Shown here: piece after piece, positions 15,548 to 23,032 of the stretch
Numbering within the stretch: position 1 is the first letter of the stretch
How the letters are laid out: each line of letters starts with the position of its first letter
NCBI RefSeq assembly: GCF_001514145.1
Contig: NZ_KQ948661.1
Coordinates: forward strand, 496,001 to 560,000
Length of the DNA: 64,000 bases
Direction of reading: 5' to 3'
Origin: Streptomyces canus
GTDB taxonomy: Bacteria; Actinomycetota; Actinomycetes; Streptomycetales; Streptomycetaceae
The notes under the pieces: generated by a model
Databases searched by the model: none
The model's input: only the letters and a program-made list of their open reading frames with translations
What the model was told of the DNA's origin: nothing
Position numbers and translations under genes: made by a program

Positions 15548-16826
15548 CTGGGGCGGCAATGTGGCCGCGCGTCCCGCTCGCGAGGTCACGCCCGCCTCGG
15601 TCGACGAGCTGGCGGCTGCCGTACGGAAGGCCGCCGAGGACGGTCTCCAGGTGAAGGCCGTCGGCACCGGGCACTCCTTCACGTCGATAGCCGCGACCGA
15701 CGGCGTGTTGATCCGCCCTCAACTGTTGACCGGCATCCGCAACATTGACCGGGACGCCATGACCGTCACGGTGGAGGCCGGTACGCCGCTCAAGAGGCTC
15801 AACATGGCTCTCGCACGCGAGGGCCTGTCGCTCACCAACATGGGCGACATCATGGAGCAGACGGTCTCCGGGGCCACCAGTACCGGCACGCACGGCACGG
15901 GCCGCGAGTCGGGTTCGATCGCCGCCCAGATCAGGGGACTGGAGCTGGTCACGGCCGACGGCTCGGTCCTCAGCTGCTCCGAGAAGGAGAATCCCGAGGT
16001 CTTCGCGGCAGCCCGGATCGGCCTGGGCGCGCTCGGCGTCGTCACCGCGATCACGTTCGCCGTCGAGCCGGTGTTCCTGCTCACGGCCCGCGAGGAGCCC
16101 ATGAGCTTCGACAAGGTCACCAGCGCCTTCGACGAACTCTGGGCCGAGAACGAGCACTTCGAGTTCTACTGGTTCCCGCACACCGGCAGCACCAACACCA
16201 AGCGCAACAACCGCAGCGCGGGCCCCGAGAAACCGGTGCCGCAGCTCCAGGGCTGGATCGAGGACGAGTTCCTCTCCAACGGCGTGTTCCAGGTGGCCCA
16301 GTGGGTCGGCCGCGCGGTGCCGGGCACGATCCCCTCGATCGCACGGATCTCCAGCAAGGCGCTGTCCGCGCGGACTTACACCGACATCCCGTACAAGGTC
16401 TTCACGTCACCCCGTCGGGTGCGGTTCGTGGAGATGGAGTACGCCGTCCCGCGCGAGGCGGTCGTCGAGACGCTGCGGGAGCTGAGGACGATGATCGAGC
16501 GCTCCGGGCTGAAGGTCAGTTTCCCCGTGGAGGTGCGCACCGCGCCCGCCGACGACATCACCTTGTCCACGGCCTCGGGCCGCGACAGCGCGTACATCGC
16601 GGTCCACATGGTCAAGGGGACGCCGTACCAGGCGTACTTCACGGCCGCCGAGCGGATCTTCACGGCGCACGAGGGGCGCCCGCACTGGGGCAAGGTGCAC
16701 ACGCGCGACGCGGAGTACTTCGCCGGGGTCTACCCGCGCTTCGGCGAGTTCACCGCGCTCCGGGACCGGCTCGACCCCGACCGGCGCTTCCAGAACGACT
16801 ACTTGCGCCGGGTGTTGGGGGCGTAG
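15507..16826 (+). CDS. FAD-linked D-arabinono-1,4-lactone / L-gulonolactone oxidase family protein
   Basis: 439 residues. The TTG at 15507 is chosen because GGGGAGG stands five bases upstream and the protein then begins where the family does (N-W-G-G-N). The FAD-binding domain shows V-G-T-G-H-S-F-T, whose histidine is the covalent flavin site in several relatives, and S-G-A-T-S-T-G-T-H-G-T-G. The C-terminal ALO domain ends with H-W-G-K-V-H and R-F-Q-N-D-Y-L-R-R. It oxidises an aldonolactone or sugar alcohol with oxygen; the exact substrate cannot be read from sequence. Confidence 0.88.
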   Translation: MSTAASAKNGTWRNWGGNVAARPAREVTPASVDELAAAVRKAAEDGLQVKAVGTGHSFTSIAATDGVLIRPQLLTGIRNIDRDAMTVTVEAGTPLKRLNMALAREGLSLTNMGDIMEQTVSGATSTGTHGTGRESGSIAAQIRGLELVTADGSVLSCSEKENPEVFAAARIGLGALGVVTAITFAVEPVFLLTAREEPMSFDKVTSAFDELWAENEHFEFYWFPHTGSTNTKRNNRSAGPEKPVPQLQGWIEDEFLSNGVFQVAQWVGRAVPGTIPSIARISSKALSARTYTDIPYKVFTSPRRVRFVEMEYAVPREAVVETLRELRTMIERSGLKVSFPVEVRTAPADDITLSTASGRDSAYIAVHMVKGTPYQAYFTAAERIFTAHEGRPHWGKVHTRDAEYFAGVYPRFGEFTALRDRLDPDRRFQNDYLRRVLGA

Positions 16827-17221
16827 TTCCGTTTCTGGCGATTCCGTGAAGTACGCCACGTCCAAGATCCCGGCAACCGCTCAACGGTCGACCGGACACC
16901 GTTTCTTGAACGAAGTTGAGTGGCGCGCCAATCCACGCACGTGGCCCAAATGGAGTACTGTTGCGAGCCCTGGGTACGGTCTCCCGCCAGGGCGTCCGTG
17001 ACCTTCAAGGGGCGCCGGGAGGGGGCTAGTTGCACAGGGTGACGGAGTTGGTCACTCAGCGTTGCGAATAAGTAACCGTGCCATAACGGCGATCCAGGGC
17101 CAGTGCCCGACACGCCGGGCAACTCGGCAAGGTTGTGGCAGGCTGCACCCGGGCAGGTCACACTCGACTAGCGGAAGCAGCGACGCACGTGACGTCGGCA
17201 GGCACCACCCGGGAGGTCCCC
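16827..17221. other. Intergenic region upstream of sepH
   Basis: 395 bases with lower G+C than the neighbours and no gene. It holds small hairpins: GTGAC-GGAGTTG-GTCAC near 17040 and TGCCCG-ACACGC-CGGGCA near 17102. The sepH promoter must lie here, but I see no clear -35/-10 pair. Confidence 0.5.
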
Positions 17222-18250
17222 ATGCCCGAACTGCGTGTCGTGGCCGTCTCGAATGACGGCACACGGCTGGTGCTGAAGGCTGCCGACTCAACGGAGTACA
17301 CGCTTCCGATCGACGAGCGGCTGCGCGCAGCGGTGCGCGGCGACCGTCCGCGTCTCGGCCAGATCGAGATCGAGGTCGAAAGCCATCTCCGTCCCCGCGA
17401 CATCCAGGCGCGTATACGCGCTGGTGCCACCGCGGAAGAGGTAGCCCAGCTCGCAGGTATCCCCGTAGACCGTGTACGGCGCTTCGAGGGCCCTGTGCTC
17501 GCCGAGCGCGCCTTCATGGCCGAACGAGCCCGCAAGACCCCGGTCCGCCGGCCCGGCGAGAACGCCGGACCGCAGCTCGGCGAGGCCGTCCAGGAGCGGC
17601 TGTTGCTGCGCGGCGCCGAGAAGGACACCGTCCAGTGGGACTCGTGGCGCCGTGACGACGGCACCTGGGAGGTTCTGCTGGTCTACTGCGTCGCGGGCGA
17701 ACCCCACTCGGCGAGTTGGACCTACGACCCGCCCCGGCGGCTCGTCCAGGCCGTCGACGAGGAAGCTCGCTCGCTGATCGGCGAGTCCGAGGACCTCGGC
17801 GCGCCGGAGCCCAGCTTTCCGTTCGTGCCGCGTATCGCACGGCTGCCGCGCGACCGTCCGCTGGACCGCGCCCTCGACCGGCCGAGCCTGCCCCCGGCCG
17901 AGCACGTCGAGGAGTCCGTCGCTGAACGGGACTCGCTGACCAGCCTGTTGGAGGCCGTACCGAGTTTCCGGGGCGACATGGTCGTACCGGAGCGGCCGTC
18001 CGAGCCGGCGACCGCCGAGGACACGCCCGATCCGGAGCCCGAGGTGGAGGAGCCGCCCGCTCCCGCGGCCTCGGCCGGTTCCGCCTACGCGGACGTCCTC
18101 ATGCCGCGTTCGGTGGCCAGCCACCGCGACCGCCTCATCGGCGCGACCGACCGCCAGGCCGAGGCGGACGGCGTCCGCCCGGGTCGCAGGGCGGCGGTCC
18201 CGAGCTGGGACGAGATCGTGTTCGGGACGCGGAGGAAGAAGCAGGAATAG
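17222..18250 (+). CDS. sepH: SepH, FtsZ-associated cell division protein (DUF3071)
   Basis: 342 residues. In Streptomyces, SepH binds FtsZ and promotes filament assembly and sporulation septation. The N-terminal conserved domain begins M-P-E-L-R-V-V-A-V-S-N-D-G-T and includes a helix-turn-helix-like segment around A-T-A-E-E-V-A-Q-L-A-G-I-P (about residues 80-100). Then come W-D-S-W-R-R and W-E-V-L-L-V-Y, followed by a long disordered proline/acid-rich tail ending V-P-S-W-D-E-I-V-F-G-T-R-R-K-K. The ATG at 17222 has GGGAGG seven bases upstream; an earlier in-frame start (17135) gives a non-conserved extension. Confidence 0.93.
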   Translation: MPELRVVAVSNDGTRLVLKAADSTEYTLPIDERLRAAVRGDRPRLGQIEIEVESHLRPRDIQARIRAGATAEEVAQLAGIPVDRVRRFEGPVLAERAFMAERARKTPVRRPGENAGPQLGEAVQERLLLRGAEKDTVQWDSWRRDDGTWEVLLVYCVAGEPHSASWTYDPPRRLVQAVDEEARSLIGESEDLGAPEPSFPFVPRIARLPRDRPLDRALDRPSLPPAEHVEESVAERDSLTSLLEAVPSFRGDMVVPERPSEPATAEDTPDPEPEVEEPPAPAASAGSAYADVLMPRSVASHRDRLIGATDRQAEADGVRPGRRAAVPSWDEIVFGTRRKKQE

Positions 18251-18263
18251 TCGGTCGTACGAG

Positions 18264-18298
18264 GAAGAGGGCCGCGCTCATCGAGTGCGGCCCTCTTC
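18264..18298. terminator. Bidirectional terminator between sepH and the sulfurtransferase gene
   Basis: GAAGAGGGCCGC (18264-18275) pairs perfectly with GCGGCCCTCTTC (18287-18298) over an 11-base loop that can itself pair partly. It lies between convergent genes. Confidence 0.85.
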
Positions 18299-18323
18299 GC
18301 GGTCCCGACAGGGGTGTCGCGGG

Positions 18324-19181
18324 CTACTGGGGATCCGGTCCCACGGCGACCGGGCGCTCCGGGTCCGAGGACCACTCCGACCAGGAACCGACGTACAGCG
18401 CCGCCGGGATGCCCGCGACCGCCAGGGCCAGGACCTCGTGGGCGCCGGACACGCCCGAGCCGCAGTAGACGCCGACCTCGGTGTCGTCGCCGGCGCCGAG
18501 GGCCTTGAAGCGGGCGTTCAGCTCCTCCGCGGGCAGGAAGCGGCCGTCCGGGCCGACGTTGTCCGTGGTGGGCGCGGACCGGGCGCCCGGGATGTGGCCG
18601 CCGACGCGGTCGATCGGCTCCACCTCGCCGCGGTACCGCTCCCCCGCGCGCGCGTCCAGCAGCACCCCCGCGCGGGCCAAGGCCGCGGCCGCGTCGGCGT
18701 CGAGGAGACCGGCCGCCGCGGGCACCGGCTCGAAGTCGCCCTCGGCAAGCGCCGGACCCGGCACGGAGGACTGCAGCGGACCCTGCCAGGACGGCAACCC
18801 GCCGTCGAGGACTCGCACGTCCGGGTGACCCGTCCAGCGCAGCAGCCACCACGCGCGGGCGGCCGCCCAGCCCTGTCCGCCGTCGTACACGACCACCGGC
18901 GTGCCCGCGGAGACACCCGCCCGGCGCATCGCGGCGCCGAACTCGGCGAGCTCGGGCAGCGGGTGCCGCCCGCCGGTGCCGGCCGGGCCGGCCAACTCCC
19001 GGTCCAGGTCAACGTAGACCGCGCCCGGGATGTGCCCGGCCGCGTACTCGGCCCGGCCGTCGAAGGGCGGTTCACCGGCCGCCTTGGCCACGCTCAGCTG
19101 CCAGCGGACGTCGAGCAGGACGGGCGGGTTCGGGCCGGCGAGGTCGCTCGCGAGTTCGGATGCGGAGATGATGGCGTTCAT
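18324..19181 (-). CDS. Sulfurtransferase with two rhodanese domains (thiosulfate or 3-mercaptopyruvate type)
   Basis: 285 residues. The N-terminal inactive rhodanese domain has V-L-L-D-V-R-W-Q and H-I-P-G-A-V-Y-V-D. The C-terminal catalytic domain has the active cysteine in Y-C-G-S-G-V-S-G. That loop resembles the C-G-S-G-V-T of mercaptopyruvate sulfurtransferases more than the C-R-K-G of thiosulfate enzymes. It moves sulfane sulfur to cyanide or thiols. The start is at M-N-A-I-I-S because AAGGATGG lies at proper spacing; an ATG three codons earlier overlaps that ribosome site. Confidence 0.88.
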   Translation of the reverse strand: MNAIISASELASDLAGPNPPVLLDVRWQLSVAKAAGEPPFDGRAEYAAGHIPGAVYVDLDRELAGPAGTGGRHPLPELAEFGAAMRRAGVSAGTPVVVYDGGQGWAAARAWWLLRWTGHPDVRVLDGGLPSWQGPLQSSVPGPALAEGDFEPVPAAAGLLDADAAAALARAGVLLDARAGERYRGEVEPIDRVGGHIPGARSAPTTDNVGPDGRFLPAEELNARFKALGAGDDTEVGVYCGSGVSGAHEVLALAVAGIPAALYVGSWSEWSSDPERPVAVGPDPQ

Positions 19182-19478
19182 GGCCACCATCCTTGCGCAC
19201 GGGGTGGCCGCGTCGTCCATGTCCGGCTACTGTGCTCCGCCGGACAGGCCCGATCACGAGGCGTACGGGACCGGGCACATGCTGTACAGCCGATCGACAC
19301 CCGTCGGCCGTCGCGCGGCAACGGTCAGGCAGCCGCGCGGCAGGCACCCTCCTGGCACAGGAGCCCCCGCGGCGGCGTGCCCGGAGCGTGCGGCACCGCG
19401 GGTGGTGCGAGCATCGGCACGGAGGTCCGGACCGCGGACACGACACGGCCACCGCGAGGGGCCGAGGAGAGAGTGACG

Positions 19479-20270
19479 ATGACCGAGGCAAGGGGGTCGG
19501 CCGCCCCGCCCGCTCGGCACACGCCCGGTACGCCCTGCTGGGTGAGTCTGATGGTGCACGGGATGGCCGCGACCCAGGAGTTCTACGGATCGCTGTTCGG
19601 CTGGGAGTTCGTGCCGGGCCCGCAGCAGCTCGGGCCGTATGTCCGGGCCCTCCTGAGCGGCCAGGAGGTCGCCGGGATCGGCCAGCTGCCGCCCGACCGC
19701 CATCTTCCGGTGGCCTGGACGCCCTACCTCGCCTCGGACGACATCGAGCTGACAGCCGAAACGGTACGGCTGTGCGGCGGCACGGTGGGAGTCGGGCCGC
19801 TGGACGCCGGGGACGCCGGGCGGCTGGTGATCGGGTCCGACCCTGCCGGCGCCGTCTTCGGGGTGTGGCAGGCGGCAGCGCACCTCGGCACGTCCGTCGC
19901 GGGCGTACCGGGCACGCCCGCCTGGCACGAGCTGATCACCTTCGAGACGGTGAGCGTCGCCAAGTTCTACGAGACGGTCTTCGGCTATGAGGAGGAGCCG
20001 GTGGTCTCCGCCGACTTCGACCACGTCACCCTCCACATCGGCGGCCGTCCGGTCGCCGGCCTCCACGGCGTCGGCCACACCCTTCCCCGGGACCGTGGGC
20101 CGCACTGGATGACCTACTTCGAGGTGGCCGACGCGACCGCTTCCACCCGTCTCCTCACCGACCTGGGCGGCCATGTCCTGCGCCCACCGCACGACAGCCC
20201 GCACGGCCGTGTGGCCACGGTGGCGGATCCGGAGGGGGCGCAGTTCGCGCTGATCGAGAACCCGCGCTGA
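19479..20270 (+). CDS. Two-domain VOC (glyoxalase/bleomycin resistance fold) protein
   Basis: 263 residues made of two repeated VOC domains: the first (about 20-130) with C-W-V-S-L-M-V-H-G-M and F-Y-G-S-L-F-G-W, the second (about 145-263) with W-H-E-L-I-T-F and F-Y-E-T-V-F-G-Y, ending D-P-E-G-A-Q-F-A-L-I-E. Arrangement and motifs resemble Streptomyces proteins annotated as hydroxylases or glyoxalase-like proteins. Metal ligands are only partly conserved, so the reaction is unknown. The ATG at 19479 has GAGAGAG upstream. The preceding 297 bases back to the sulfurtransferase gene are empty apart from the two divergent promoters. Confidence 0.8.
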   Translation: MTEARGSAAPPARHTPGTPCWVSLMVHGMAATQEFYGSLFGWEFVPGPQQLGPYVRALLSGQEVAGIGQLPPDRHLPVAWTPYLASDDIELTAETVRLCGGTVGVGPLDAGDAGRLVIGSDPAGAVFGVWQAAAHLGTSVAGVPGTPAWHELITFETVSVAKFYETVFGYEEEPVVSADFDHVTLHIGGRPVAGLHGVGHTLPRDRGPHWMTYFEVADATASTRLLTDLGGHVLRPPHDSPHGRVATVADPEGAQFALIENPR

Positions 20271-20290
20271 GATCTCTCGGGGCGGGCCGT

Positions 20291-20479
20291 GTGGCGGGCG
20301 CGCCGCACCCTGTGACGACGGCGGAGCACGCCGAGCGGATCGTGAAGCTCGAGGGCGGACGGGTCGTCCCGCACGAGGAGTTGTCGGCGGCGGGCGGTAC
20401 GTGCGCACTGCTGGGGAAGCACGGCGCCGCTGGCCCGGTGCTGTCGGGAGTGACCCGGACGTGCGCAGACCGGCCCTGA
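20291..20479 (+). pseudogene. Possible remnant of an ABC ATPase C-terminus
   Basis: A 62-codon frame contains A-E-H-A-E-R-I-V-K-L-E-G-G-R-V-V, the sequence that normally follows the H-loop at the end of MacB-type ABC ATPases (A-D-R-I-V-x-L-x-D-G-R-V-V). Nothing before it resembles the rest of an ATPase, and the downstream residues are not family-like. It may be a decayed fragment or chance. Confidence 0.25.
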
Positions 20480-20488
20480 GGGCGTCGC

Positions 20489-21148
20489 TCAGAAGCGTGC
20501 CCCGGCCGACGGGACCGGCAGCACGTCCGGGGACAGCGCGGCCGCGCGGGCCGTCCCCGCGGTCATACGGCGGCGGTGGTGCCGGCGGCACAGGACCTCG
20601 TAGCCGATGTCGTCGGCCTGGTTGACGTCCCCGACGACGACCTGGGCACCCTCGACGACCATCTCACCGTTGACCGTACGGGCGTTGTGCGTGGCCCGGG
20701 CGCCGCACCAGCACAGGGCCTCCACCTGGAGGACCTCGACCCGGTCGGCCAGCTCCACCAGGCGCTGGGAGCCCGGGAACAGCTTGGAGCGGAAGTCGGT
20801 CGTGATGCCGAAGGCGTAGACGTCGAGGTCCAGGTCGTCGACCACGCGGGCCAGTTGGTCGATCTGCTCCGGCGTGAGGAACTGCGCCTCGTCCGCGATC
20901 ACGTAGTCCGCCCGGCCGCCCTGGGAGAGGTGGTCGACGAGGTAGGCGTAGAGGTCCTGGCCGTCCTCGACCTCGACCGCGTCCGTGACCAGACCGAGCC
21001 GCGAGGACAGCTTGCCCTCGCCCGCCCGGTCGTCCCGCGTGAAGATGATGCCCGTCAGGCCACGCGCCGAACGGTTGTGCTCGATCTGGAGAGCCAGTGT
21101 GGACTTCCCGCAGTCCATCGTTCCGGAGAAGAACACCAGCTCGGGCAT
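20489..21148 (-). CDS. tdk: Thymidine kinase (TK1-like)
   Basis: 219 residues. Phosphorylates thymidine to dTMP in the salvage pathway. Seen: the P-loop F-F-S-G-T-M-D-C-G-K-S-T at about residues 6-17, V-I-A-D-E-A-Q-F-L with the catalytic Glu, Y-G/F-G-I-T-T-D-F substrate lasso residues, and the zinc site C-W-C-G-A with C-R-R-H-H. The C-terminal tail is basic and rich in Ala/Pro. The start M-P-E-L-V-F-F-S is conserved in the family; upstream codons of the frame are not. It is the last gene of a run with the phosphodiesterase and DUF5998 genes, 49 bases after the former. Confidence 0.92.
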   Translation of the reverse strand: MPELVFFSGTMDCGKSTLALQIEHNRSARGLTGIIFTRDDRAGEGKLSSRLGLVTDAVEVEDGQDLYAYLVDHLSQGGRADYVIADEAQFLTPEQIDQLARVVDDLDLDVYAFGITTDFRSKLFPGSQRLVELADRVEVLQVEALCWCGARATHNARTVNGEMVVEGAQVVVGDVNQADDIGYEVLCRRHHRRRMTAGTARAAALSPDVLPVPSAGARF

Positions 21149-21197
21149 GGGAGGTCGAGCACCTTTCGGTTCTGCGGTGGATACGGCCGGGTCGGTT

Positions 21198-22394
21198 TCA
21201 GGAGCGTACTTCGAGCAGCGGGACAAGCTGCTCGGCGGGGGTCATCGAGCCGTGGTTCCCGACCATCGACGACTCCTTGGGCTCCCGCTCGGAGGCGATG
21301 AGGAGCACGTCGTCGCGGGCGGCGGCGACCACGTCGCCGATCCGGTCGTACACCCGCTCGTCGCACTGGCCCGGCGGCCCGAACCAGCCCGCGGCGATCG
21401 CCTCGTCGCGTGAGGCGACCCAGAACTGCTCACCGAGGACCTCGCGCCAGCAGGTCAGGACGTCACCCGCGGCGCCCGGCACCGCGTAGACATGGCGGGC
21501 GCGGCCCTCGCCGCCCAACAGGGCGACCCCTGCGCGCAGTTCCCAGTCCTCGTCGAAGTCGAAGCGGTGCTGCTCATCGAAAGGGATGTCGATCATGCCG
21601 TGGTCGGCGGTGACGTACAGCGCGCTGTTCGGGGGCAGTTGCTCCGCGAGACGCTGGACCAGACGGTCGACGTACATCAACTGGCCGCGCCAGGTGTCGG
21701 AGTCGACGCCGAAGCGGTGGCCCGCGCCGTCGACCTCGGAGTAGTACGTGTAGACCAACGAGCGTTCGCCGACGGCGAGTTGATCGGCCGCGAGGTCCAT
21801 GCGGTCCTCGCCGGACAGCCGCCCGTGGAACGTGCCGCCGCTGAGCGCGACCTTGGTCAGCGGAGTGTTCTGGAAGGTGGGCGAGGAGACCTGGGCCGCG
21901 TGCACCCCGGCCTGCTCGGCGAGTTGGAAGACGGTGGGGTACGGCTGCCAGACCTGCGGCTTGGTCCACGGCTGCCAGCGCAGCTGGTTCATCAGCTCGC
22001 CGGTGGCCGGGTTGCGCACGGTGTAGCCGGGCAGGCCGTGGGCGCCCGGGGGCCGGCCGGTGCCGACGGAGGCGAGGGAGGTCGCGGTGGTCGCCGGGTA
22101 GCCGGTGGTCAGGGGGCGGCCGGTGCCGCCGCGCGAGCTGGCCAGCAGGGAGGTCATGAAGGGCGCCTCGTCCGGGTGCGCCTTCAGCTGCTCCCAGCCA
22201 AGGCCGTCGATCAGGAACACGCAGTTCCGGTCGGCGGGGGTGAGCTCGGAAATCGTGGCGGTCGTGCCCGGTACGGCCATGCCGGCGGCGAGGGTGGGCA
22301 GCAGGTCGGCGAGGGAGCCGGTGCCGTACTCGGGGACAGGCGCGGTGTCGAGGGCGAGGGGCTCCGGGTGGTCCCAGGCGGCGGGCTGCGCCAT
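21198..22394 (-). CDS. Alkaline phosphatase superfamily protein (nucleotide pyrophosphatase/phosphodiesterase-like)
   Basis: 398 residues. Metal-site signatures of the superfamily are visible: F-L-I-D-G-L-G-W near residue 60 with the first Asp, the Thr nucleophile region T-T-G-Y-P-A-T-T-A-T-S-L, E-V-D-G-A-G-H-R-F-G-V-D, T-A-D-H-G-M-I-D and a final G-N-H-G-S-M-T. It has no signal peptide, so it is likely cytoplasmic. It overlaps the DUF5998 gene by one base (TGATG) and precedes tdk, suggesting nucleotide metabolism, but the substrate is unknown. Confidence 0.85.
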   Translation of the reverse strand: MAQPAAWDHPEPLALDTAPVPEYGTGSLADLLPTLAAGMAVPGTTATISELTPADRNCVFLIDGLGWEQLKAHPDEAPFMTSLLASSRGGTGRPLTTGYPATTATSLASVGTGRPPGAHGLPGYTVRNPATGELMNQLRWQPWTKPQVWQPYPTVFQLAEQAGVHAAQVSSPTFQNTPLTKVALSGGTFHGRLSGEDRMDLAADQLAVGERSLVYTYYSEVDGAGHRFGVDSDTWRGQLMYVDRLVQRLAEQLPPNSALYVTADHGMIDIPFDEQHRFDFDEDWELRAGVALLGGEGRARHVYAVPGAAGDVLTCWREVLGEQFWVASRDEAIAAGWFGPPGQCDERVYDRIGDVVAAARDDVLLIASEREPKESSMVGNHGSMTPAEQLVPLLEVRS

Positions 22395-22981
22395 CAGCGA
22401 GCTACGTCCGCGGTCGCCTCGGAGATGGCCTGGGCGAAGGCGAGTGCCTGGCGCACGGTGTCCGGGCCGTCCCCCGCCTCGCTGACGCGCAGGCTGAGGT
22501 CGTCCGCAGTGGAGCTGCCGGTGTAGCCGTGGTCCGCCTCGCAGTTGGGGTCGCCGCAGGCGGCGGGCTCCAGGTCGATGCGGGAGACGGCGCCCCAGCC
22601 GATGGTCAGCACGACCTCGCGGGGCAGGGTGCCCGGCTGGTACTGCTCCGGGTTGGCGACGACCCGGCTGACCACGACCGACGAGATCCGGCCGAGCTTC
22701 ACGGACTCCGTGGAGGTGGTGGCGTACGGCGTGGGGGACGTGCTGTCCGCGGCCTGCTCGTCGGTGTGGCTGACGATGAAGCGGTTGCCGGTGAGGACGA
22801 GCACGGTCACGTGCCGCCGCACCTCGTTCTGGTCGAACGTCGTCTCCTGGTGGACCAGGTACGACCGGATGGGCTCGCCGCCCAGCGCGGACTCCACCGC
22901 CTCGGCCACGAGGGCCGGGTAGTAGCCGCTGCGCTCGATCGCCGTTCGCAGCCCCTGGGTCGTCGTACTGGTCTTGGCCAT
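22394..22981 (-). CDS. DUF5998 conserved actinobacterial protein
   Basis: 195 residues from M-A-K-T-S-T-T-T-Q-G-L-R. A compact beta-rich region contains H-V-T-V-L-V-L-T-G-N-R-F-I-V-S-H-T-D, V-L-T-I-G-W-G-A-V and C-G-D-P-N-C-E-A-D-H-G-Y-T-G. The C-x4-C-x3-H cluster could bind metal. It has no signal or membrane segment. First gene of the operon with the phosphatase-superfamily gene and tdk. Function unknown. Confidence 0.8.
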   Translation of the reverse strand: MAKTSTTTQGLRTAIERSGYYPALVAEAVESALGGEPIRSYLVHQETTFDQNEVRRHVTVLVLTGNRFIVSHTDEQAADSTSPTPYATTSTESVKLGRISSVVVSRVVANPEQYQPGTLPREVVLTIGWGAVSRIDLEPAACGDPNCEADHGYTGSSTADDLSLRVSEAGDGPDTVRQALAFAQAISEATADVAR

Positions 22982-23032
22982 GACGTCCATCCTACGGGGG
23001 CGCACTGACTGCGAGGCACCGCTCGCCGCTGC

